Assembly (NCBI GenBank): GCA_027079895.1
Contig: JALWUZ010000151.1
Span: 1-7,607 of the forward strand
Reading direction: 5' to 3'
DNA length: 7,607 nt
Source: Anaerolineae bacterium
GTDB taxonomy: Bacteria > Chloroflexota > Anaerolineae > B4-G1
The notes beneath the pieces are model-generated. The model had not been told where the DNA came from. It did no database searches and worked only from the letters and a program-made list of their open reading frames with translations. A program made the position numbers and the translations under genes. Of this stretch, positions 1 through 4,283 are shown piece after piece; the stretch's first letter is position 1; the number at the start of each line of letters is the position of its first letter.

Positions 1-64
1 AGAGTACTTCCTCCCAATCTTTGTCAACCAAAGGATGGCTTTGTAACTCTGTTATTGTGTTCAT
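1..64 (-). CDS. Possible 5' end of an unidentified gene (runs off left edge)
   Basis: Reading leftward from an ATG whose first base is at 64, there is an open frame to the window edge that begins MNTITELQSHPLVDKDWE. Only 21 codons are visible and no family is recognisable. The sequence is AT-richer than everything to its right, and uses A/T-ending codons freely, unlike the GC-ending codons of the neighbours. No Shine-Dalgarno sequence is visible upstream of the ATG, which weakens the call. If real, the gene is divergent from rpsT and may be foreign or weakly expressed. It may equally be chance open sequence. Confidence 0.25.
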   Translation of the reverse strand, partial: MNTITELQSHPLVDKDWEEVL

Positions 65-152
65 ACGACAAGTATGCCACATTTTGCCAAAAAATCCACC
101 ACCCAGACCCTTAAGTTAGCGCATATGTGTGTGCGCCCCCGCCCTGCGGCAG

Positions 153-207
153 CGGATGAATCCGCCGCCTGGGTATGAGACCCAAACCCAGGCGGCGGAT
201 TTATCCG
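153..207. repeat. Long near-perfect inverted repeat (22-bp arms)
   Basis: The left arm at 153-174 pairs with the right arm at 186-207 over 22 positions with a single C/T difference, which would be a G-U pair in RNA. The loop is 11 bases (175-185). The core of the arms is tccgccgcctgggt and its complement. No T-run follows on either strand, so it does not look like an ordinary intrinsic terminator. Its form, a GC-rich palindrome in an intergenic space, fits a dispersed palindromic repeat (REP-like or MITE-like), but copy number cannot be judged from one window. Confidence 0.7.
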
Positions 208-225
208 TCGCCGGTGAACGGTGAG

Positions 226-242
226 GCGAGCGCGACGCTCGC
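226..242. repeat. Short GC-rich hairpin
   Basis: A perfect 7-bp inverted repeat, gcgagcg and cgctcgc, surrounds a 3-base loop (cga). A further gaacg/cgttc pair just outside it (216-220 and 242-246) could lengthen the structure with a bulge. It lies between the larger palindrome and the rpsT promoter and may be part of the same repeat element. No function can be assigned. Confidence 0.45.
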
Positions 243-291
243 GTTCCCACGCCGGTGGAAGAGCCTCGTCCCGATCCGGCGGCGCCGAAAC

Positions 292-320
292 TTTACAAAT
301 CGGCTGACTTGTTGTAAAAT
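292..320 (+). promoter_or_regulatory. Sigma70-type promoter of rpsT
   Basis: A -35 box TTTACA (292-297) and a -10 box TAAAAT (315-320) are separated by exactly 17 bases. Each differs from the TTGACA/TATAAT consensus at one position. Transcription would begin near 326-328, giving a leader of about 40 bases before the rpsT start codon. The promoter lies in an AT-rich island within GC-rich flanks, which supports the call. It is the only good housekeeping promoter I see in the window and may also supply read-through transcription to the genes downstream of rpsT. Confidence 0.7.
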
Positions 321-328
321 GTCAGCCG
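301..328. promoter_or_regulatory. Perfect palindrome overlapping the rpsT -10 box (possible operator)
   Basis: The sequence cggctgac at 301-308 is repeated as its exact reverse complement gtcagccg at 321-328, leaving a 12-base centre that contains the -10 box. An 8+8 dyad placed across the spacer, -10 box and likely start point is where a repressor would block RNA polymerase. Only the right arm, at most, would be transcribed, so it is more likely a DNA site than an mRNA hairpin. The binding protein is unknown, and chance occurrence is possible. Confidence 0.45.
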
Positions 329-350
329 CTTGTGAACTGGAAATCAGATT

Positions 351-358
351 GAGGAGGG
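351..358 (+). promoter_or_regulatory. Ribosome binding site of rpsT
   Basis: GAGGAGGG lies 7 bases before the TTG at 366. This near-ideal Shine-Dalgarno sequence decides the start. No ATG or GTG is available nearby in this frame, and the TTG gives the conserved MANKKSA-type N-terminus of S20. Confidence 0.8.
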
Positions 359-365
359 AAGTAGT

Positions 366-638
366 TTGGCTAACAAGAAATCGGCAATCAAGCGTTTGCG
401 CAGCGCGGGGCGTCGGCGGTTGCGCAACCGAGTGTATCGCGGACGGGCCCGCACGGCCATCAAGAAGGCCCGCCGGTTCATCGAACAGGGCGACCTGGAA
501 AGCGCACGCGAGGCGGTGCGGGTGGCGGTCAAGGCGTTGGACAAAGCGGCCCAGAAAGGCATCATCCACAAGAACAACGCCGCCCGCCGCAAGTCCCGCC
601 TGATGCGCTACCTGAACCGGGCCGAACGCGCGGCCTGA
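366..638 (+). CDS. rpsT: 30S ribosomal protein S20
   Basis: This is a 90-residue, strongly basic protein, the usual S20 length. S20 is a primary binding protein of the small subunit that holds 16S rRNA helices together. The N-terminus MANKKSAIKRLRSAGRRR and the C-terminal signature with KGIIHKNNAARRKSRL are characteristic of the family. The start codon is TTG, fixed by the strong ribosome binding site at 351-358. E. coli rpsT is also known to start with UUG and to be controlled translationally by S20, so the weak start may reflect the same kind of control here, though that is inference. The gene is preceded by its own promoter and followed by a terminator-like hairpin, so it is probably mainly monocistronic. 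Confidence 0.97.
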   Translation: MANKKSAIKRLRSAGRRRLRNRVYRGRARTAIKKARRFIEQGDLESAREAVRVAVKALDKAAQKGIIHKNNAARRKSRLMRYLNRAERAA

Positions 639-682
639 GCCGTCGGCTCGATGACGATTGGAGGACGGGTTGGGAGGGAGTG

Positions 683-720
683 AAGAGCACCGTTGCCTGG
701 CAGCGGGGCTCTTTGTGTGT
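683..720 (+). terminator. Intrinsic terminator-like hairpin after rpsT
   Basis: An outer stem aagagc (683-688) pairs with gctctt (708-713). After an A/G mismatch, the inner stem ccgttgc (690-696) pairs with gcagcgg or its register-shifted equivalent (701-706), leaving a short loop. The stem is followed by a T-rich, G-interrupted tract (tttgtgtgtt). The U-tract is imperfect, so termination may be partial and allow some transcription into the downstream lipoyl protein gene, for which I see no clear promoter of its own. Confidence 0.6.
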
Positions 721-743
721 TGGAACAAACCTAGACAAGCAAT

Positions 744-750
744 GGAGGTG
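744..750 (+). promoter_or_regulatory. Ribosome binding site of the GcvH-like gene
   Basis: GGAGGTG precedes the ATG at 756 by 5 bases (7 from the GGAGG core). The GTG at 750 in the same frame overlaps this site and so cannot be the start; the ATG at 756 is preferred. Confidence 0.8.
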
Positions 751-755
751 TGACT

Positions 756-1184
756 ATGCAGATCAGTGGATACGAGTTTCCCGACGACCTGTACTACGAT
801 AAGTTGCACGGCTGGGCCAGAGTGGACGGTAATGTCGTTACCCAGGGGCTGACCTCCTTCGGCCAGGCGGTCGCCCAGGAGATCGTCTTCGTCGAGGCGC
901 CGCGCGTCGGGCGCGAGGTGAAGCAGGGCGATACCTTCATGTCAATGGAATCCGGCAAGTGGGTGGGCCGCATCGCCGCGTTGGTCAGCGGCAAGATCGT
1001 CGAGGTCAACGAGGAGTTGGAGTGGGAGCCTACCCTGGTCAACGAGTCGCCTTACGAGGACGGTTGGCTGGTCAAGATCGAGATGTCCGACCCGGCCGAA
1101 CTGGACAACCTGATGAAGGCCGACTCGCCGGAGTTGAAGGCTTTCATCGAAGAGCAGGCCGAGCAGTACAAAGACATTCTGTAG
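756..1184 (+). CDS. GcvH-like lipoyl carrier protein
   Basis: This 142-residue protein has the biotinyl/lipoyl-attachment fold of glycine cleavage H protein. The family hallmarks are a HGW in place of the usual HEW (18-20), VTQGLTSFGQ, the lipoyl hairpin with MESGK where K68 should carry lipoate, VSGKIVEVNEEL, and LVNESPYEDGWLVKI. The loop around the lysine reads ESGKWVGRI rather than the ESVKAAS-type sequence typical of E. coli GcvH. The protein is slightly longer than the usual ~130 residues because of an acidic helical C-terminus. No gcvT, gcvP or lipoate synthesis gene is visible. The gene sits 78 bases upstream of a cytochrome/HdrD-like operon on the same strand. It may therefore serve as a redox carrier (as LbpA does with sHdr) rather than in glycine cleavage; a stand-alone gcvH remains possible. 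Confidence 0.85.
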   Translation: MQISGYEFPDDLYYDKLHGWARVDGNVVTQGLTSFGQAVAQEIVFVEAPRVGREVKQGDTFMSMESGKWVGRIAALVSGKIVEVNEELEWEPTLVNESPYEDGWLVKIEMSDPAELDNLMKADSPELKAFIEEQAEQYKDIL

Positions 1185-1200
1185 CCAACCGGCGACTAGC

Positions 1201-1244
1201 GCAGAGCGGCTCGTGCCCACCGGCGGGGGGCAGGGCCGCTTTGC
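1201..1244 (+). other. Intercistronic hairpin between lipoyl protein and cytochrome genes
   Basis: gcagagcggc (1201-1210) pairs with gccgctttgc (1235-1244) over 10 positions with one G-U, and tgccc/gggca (1214-1218 and 1228-1232) can pair inside. No U-tract follows: the next bases are acgaaaggggag, the ribosome binding site of the next gene. It is therefore a weak candidate for a full terminator. It could be an mRNA processing or stabilising element that sets different expression of the two genes, or an attenuator. Confidence 0.4.
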
Positions 1245-1262
1245 ACGAAAGGGGAGTCCTCG

Positions 1263-2108
1263 ATGAGTAGCAGCCGCATTTTCTCCCTGGTGCTGTTCCT
1301 TTCCCTCTTGCTCACCTTCCTCTTGGGATGTACCCCGCGCCCGCAGACCTGGCCTCCTCCGGCAGAAACTACCCCAGCGGCATCGTGGCACATTGATACC
1401 GCCCGTTTCCAGAGTTCGGCGCACGGCAACATCGCCTGCGAGACCTGTCACCCCGACATCTCCACCGCCGACGGCCACCCTGAGACCGAGAATCTGCTGC
1501 TGGCGGCGACGGAGATGTACGACTACAGCCGTTGCGCCACCTGTCACCCGGAGGAGTACGCCGCTTACGAGCGGGGAGTCCACGCCGAGGCCCGCGCCAA
1601 CCCCGCTGCGGTGCGGATTGACGCCGCGCCGCCCACCTGTGGCGACTGTCACACCGCCCACTACGCCACGCCGGAAAGCCGCGCCGAGTTGCTGGTCAGC
1701 GTCAACGAGACCTGCCGCCGCTGCCACCCGGAGGAAGCGGAGTCCTACGAGCACAACTATCACGGCAAGGCCGCCCTCCTGGGGTACGAGCAGACGGCCA
1801 CCTGTACCGATTGTCACGGGGCCCACGAGGTACACGCCCTCTACGACGCGGACGAGGCCCTGGCCGCCTGTAGCCGCTGTCACCCGCAGGCCAACGAGCA
1901 GATGGCCTCGTTCACCATCCACGCCCAGGAGACGCTGAACGTCGCCCCCGATGACCCCAACGCCGACAACTACGTCCTGTTCTTCTGGGTCAAACTGTTC
2001 TTCACCGTGTTGGTGGTCTCCGTGCTGGCTTTCTTCTACACCCACACCGGGCTATGGTTCCTGCGCAGCCTGCACGAGAGGCTGAAGGGAGGGCATCATG
2101 ACCACTGA
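1263..2108 (+). CDS. Hexaheme c-type cytochrome, lipoprotein with C-terminal membrane anchor
   Basis: This 281-residue protein has six CxxCH heme c motifs, with first cysteines at C59, C91, C126, C151, C181 and C203. A hydrophobic N-terminus ends in a lipobox LLGC (C23), so it is probably an exported lipoprotein with the hemes outside the membrane. A second hydrophobic helix lies at about 237-259, followed by a basic, His-rich tail (GGHHDH) that should be cytoplasmic. Hemes 2-3 and 4-5 look like a duplicated unit: RCATCHPEE with a later H, then TCGDCHTAH, matched by CRRCHPEE with a later H, then TCTDCHGAH. This spacing resembles MtrA/DmsE-type multiheme proteins. The start is supported by AAAGGGGAG six bases upstream. 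It overlaps the next cytochrome b gene by 11 bases, and the pair resembles a split CbcL-type quinone:cytochrome c module. Electron transfer outside the membrane is a safe role; the partner is unknown. Confidence 0.88.
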   Translation: MSSSRIFSLVLFLSLLLTFLLGCTPRPQTWPPPAETTPAASWHIDTARFQSSAHGNIACETCHPDISTADGHPETENLLLAATEMYDYSRCATCHPEEYAAYERGVHAEARANPAAVRIDAAPPTCGDCHTAHYATPESRAELLVSVNETCRRCHPEEAESYEHNYHGKAALLGYEQTATCTDCHGAHEVHALYDADEALAACSRCHPQANEQMASFTIHAQETLNVAPDDPNADNYVLFFWVKLFFTVLVVSVLAFFYTHTGLWFLRSLHERLKGGHHDH

Positions 2109-2820
2109 GAGTAAGGCGGTGGAGTACTGGCGGTTCAACGTCTACCACCGCTTCGTCCACGTGCTGGTGTTCGTCAGTTTCTTCGGCTCCACCGTCACCG
2201 GCTTGCCGCTGAAATATCCGCACGCCTTCTGGGCTCCCTGGGTGACGCGGGCTCTGGGCGGCGTCCACACGATGGGGGTCATCCACCGCATCAGCGCGGT
2301 CGTCATCGCCATCTGGTGCTTGCTCCACCTGGCCTTCGTCGCCCACTACGTCTTCATCCGCAAACGGAAGCCCTGGGGGCCGGATACGCCGGTGCCGACG
2401 GTCAAGGACTTGAAGGACATCTGGCAAAACCTGCTCTACTTCATAGGCAAGGGCAGCCGCCCGCTCTTCGACCGGTTCACCTACTTCGAGAAGTTCGATT
2501 ACTGGGCGGTCTTCTGGGGGGTGCCGGTCATCGGCCTTTCCGGGCTCGTGCTGTGGTTCCCGGAGTTCTTCTCCCGCTTCCTGCCCGGCCAGGCCATCAA
2601 CATCGCCCACATTATGCACAGTGACGAGGCGTTGCTCGCCATCGGGTTCATCTACGTGGTGCATTTGTTCAACACCCATATCCAGTTCGAGAAGTTCCCG
2701 CTCAACAAGGTGATCTTCACCGGCAAGGTGACGGAGGAGGAGTTGCGCCACGAGCGGCCACTGGAATGGGAGCGGTTGCAGGCCGACCCCGAACGGCTGG
2801 ATGAGATGAGGGTGCGATGA
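2098..2820 (+). CDS. Cytochrome b subunit, FdnI/CbcL-like (cytochrome b/b6 family)
   Basis: This 240-residue membrane protein has about four helices (roughly 19-38, 58-86, 137-157 and 175-195). It has the histidines expected of a diheme b of the formate dehydrogenase gamma/HydC type: H17 and H21 in helix 1, H57, H63 and H77 around helix 2, and H171, H174, H189 and H194 at the last helix. Sequence stretches such as YFEKFDYWAVFWG, HSDEALLAIGFIYVVH and FEKFPLNKVIFTG are typical of stand-alone cytochrome b proteins found with multiheme cytochromes. The ATG lies inside the end of the hexaheme gene (11-base overlap) behind AAGGGAGGG, so the two are translationally coupled. The likely role is exchanging electrons between menaquinone and the external hexaheme protein. 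No formate dehydrogenase or hydrogenase catalytic subunit is present, so those names should not be applied. Confidence 0.87.
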   Translation: MTTESKAVEYWRFNVYHRFVHVLVFVSFFGSTVTGLPLKYPHAFWAPWVTRALGGVHTMGVIHRISAVVIAIWCLLHLAFVAHYVFIRKRKPWGPDTPVPTVKDLKDIWQNLLYFIGKGSRPLFDRFTYFEKFDYWAVFWGVPVIGLSGLVLWFPEFFSRFLPGQAINIAHIMHSDEALLAIGFIYVVHLFNTHIQFEKFPLNKVIFTGKVTEEELRHERPLEWERLQADPERLDEMRVR

Positions 2821-4283
2821 TGACTACGAAAAGAGCCTATCGAATCGGGATCGTATCGTTGCTGCTGGCGGCCTGGCTGTGGACCGGGACGGCGGTCTGG
2901 GCGCAGGGGCCCGACGGCGGCGAGCAGGACTGCCTGGCCTGCCACCGCCAGCCGAATCTGAACGGCGTCGCCGGGACGCAGGCGGAGATCTCTCAGTGCT
3001 TGGAATGCCACAGCGACCCGGAGGTGAACGACTGGGCCGCCGCGGGACGCACGCCGGTTTACATTGACGAGCAGCACTACGCCGGGACGCTCCATCACGG
3101 CATCGCCTGTACCGCCTGTCATGGCGACGTGGCCCGCAACCCCCACCAGGCCGCGGAGCCGGTCGCCTGCACCGACTGCCATGCGACGCTGCTGACCCAC
3201 GTCAACATGGGCGCACCGCACGTCGGCACCGACTGCGCCGCCTGTCACTGGGAGGGGCTGGACGTGGTGCGGGAGGCGGCTACGGCCCAGGTCGCCCTGG
3301 CGGAACGGGACGCCGCGGGCGACCCGCTGAACCGCACCGCCCACGACGTCACCACCGACGTGGACTGCGAGAAGTGCCACACCGCCGACAATCGGGTCGG
3401 CGCACCCGCGCTCGCGCTCCCGCCCCGGAGCGTCATCTGCATGGCCTGTCACGACGCCTCCCCGACGGTCGGCATAGCCGGAGTGGGCGGGGCGGCGGTG
3501 ACGGACTTCGGCTCCATCATCGGCCTGCTGATCTTCACCGTCGGGGTAGTGGTCAACTTCTCCATCTACCTGCGCGGGGAGGTGCCGGGCCATCCGGGGC
3601 TCACCACGATGCAGAAACTTTCCTACCTGGTGGCCGATTTCGTCGGCCTGCTCTTCTCTCGCCGGGTCGGGCGGCTCCTGTGGGGGCTCATCACCGAGGG
3701 GATCTTCCTCCGGCGCGTCCTGCGGGAGAGCGTGGGCCGCTGGGTGATGCACACGCTCATCTTCTGGCCCTTCCTGGGGCGGTTCCTGCTAGGACTGCTC
3801 ACCTGGATGGGGGAGGCGTTCTGGCCCTCCGCCGCCTGGACGCAGGTACTGGCGGACAAGAACGCGCCCGGCGTCGCCTTCGCCTACGACTTCCTGGCCG
3901 CGCTGGTCATCGTCGGGGTGTTGTACGCCCTCTACCGCCGCTTCATCGCCCGCGTGCCCCAGTTGCGCACCGGAAGCCGTGACCGATTGATGATCTTCCT
4001 CCTGGCGGCCCTCTTCCTCCTGGGGCTCATCACCGAGGGGGTGCGCCTGTTGAACACGGGGACGCCGCCGGAGGTGGCCGTCTACTCCTTCCTGGGGTAC
4101 GGCGTCGCCTGGCTGCTGCGCCCGCTGAACCTGACCTGGAGCGCGGTCTACCCGGTGTTGTGGTACTTGCACGGCTGGCTGGCGGCGGCGACGGTCGCCT
4201 ACCTGCCCTTCAGCAAGTTCATGCACATCTTCGCTGGCCCGTTCATCGCCAGTGTGGACGCAGCGGTGAAAGGAGCCCACTGA
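2817..4283 (+). CDS. Heptaheme cytochrome c fused to HdrE/DsrM/NarI-like cytochrome b
   Basis: This 488-residue two-domain protein starts with a signal peptide (residues 1-29, likely cut after VWA). An external domain follows with seven CxxCH motifs at C39, C61, C98, C118, C140, C184 and C208. From about residue 228 a membrane domain begins, with helices near 230-252, 308-331, 354-377, 389-410, 420-434 and 443-463. H312, H452 and H470 are candidate heme b ligands, and the PFSKFMHIFAGP end is typical of NarI, HdrE and DsrM. In known complexes such a subunit holds heme b and passes electrons between quinone and an HdrD/DsrK iron-sulfur partner, which is the next gene here. The ATGA overlap (4 bases) couples it to the upstream cytochrome b. 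The ATG at 2820 gives better spacing from GAGG (2809-2812) and may be the true start, one residue shorter. HdrE, DsrM and NarI normally lack an N-terminal multiheme domain, which makes this fusion unusual. GLITEG occurs twice (see repeat). Confidence 0.88.
   Translation: MMTTKRAYRIGIVSLLLAAWLWTGTAVWAQGPDGGEQDCLACHRQPNLNGVAGTQAEISQCLECHSDPEVNDWAAAGRTPVYIDEQHYAGTLHHGIACTACHGDVARNPHQAAEPVACTDCHATLLTHVNMGAPHVGTDCAACHWEGLDVVREAATAQVALAERDAAGDPLNRTAHDVTTDVDCEKCHTADNRVGAPALALPPRSVICMACHDASPTVGIAGVGGAAVTDFGSIIGLLIFTVGVVVNFSIYLRGEVPGHPGLTTMQKLSYLVADFVGLLFSRRVGRLLWGLITEGIFLRRVLRESVGRWVMHTLIFWPFLGRFLLGLLTWMGEAFWPSAAWTQVLADKNAPGVAFAYDFLAALVIVGVLYALYRRFIARVPQLRTGSRDRLMIFLLAALFLLGLITEGVRLLNTGTPPEVAVYSFLGYGVAWLLRPLNLTWSAVYPVLWYLHGWLAAATVAYLPFSKFMHIFAGPFIASVDAAVKGAH
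3683..4040 (+). repeat. In-frame 19-bp direct repeat within the heptaheme/cytochrome b gene
   Basis: ggggctcatcaccgagggg occurs at 3683-3701 and again at 4022-4040, exactly 339 bases (113 codons) apart and in the same reading frame. Both copies encode GLITEG (residues 290-295 and 403-408) at the edge of a membrane segment. The second occurrence corresponds to the loop usually seen before the last helices of NarI-like domains. The match may reflect internal duplication of a helix pair, or codon-level convergence. Confidence 0.6.

Larger units (their letters stand above)
65..291. other. Intergenic region with hairpins, no gene seen
   Basis: This stretch between the possible leftward gene and the rpsT promoter has no convincing coding region on either strand. 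Bases 65-120 are AT-rich and without clear signals. At 119-136 there is a small inverted repeat (gcgca/tgcgc, 8-base loop). From about 150 onward the composition becomes GC-rich, and two stronger hairpins (listed separately) occupy 153-207 and 226-242. A 7-base direct repeat gccggtg occurs at 210-216 and 251-257, bracketing the second hairpin. The sharp composition change near 135 could mark the edge of an inserted repeat. Confidence 0.6.

Noticed and set aside
76..105. GG/GC doublet pattern on the minus strand resembling a sigma54 promoter
   Set aside because: The distance between the GG and GC doublets is two bases short of the required spacing.
175..603. 142-codon plus-strand frame crossing the intergenic repeat and overlapping rpsT in another frame
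   Set aside because: It runs through the palindrome and promoter and is Arg/Pro/Ser-rich; rpsT in the correct frame explains the region.
942..2045. 367-codon minus-strand open frame opposite the lipoyl protein and hexaheme genes
   Set aside because: Antisense shadow; the plus strand encodes six CxxCH motifs and a lipobox, and the minus frame has no recognisable domain or ribosome binding site.
2098..2820. Naming the cytochrome b as a formate dehydrogenase or hydrogenase subunit
   Set aside because: No catalytic subunit of either enzyme is present, and the neighbouring gene is a multiheme cytochrome.
4160..4282. Upstream extension of the HdrD/DsrK-like frame to an ATG at 4160
   Set aside because: The extension lies wholly inside the preceding gene and lacks family resemblance; the ATG at 4283 has a good ribosome binding site and TGATG coupling.
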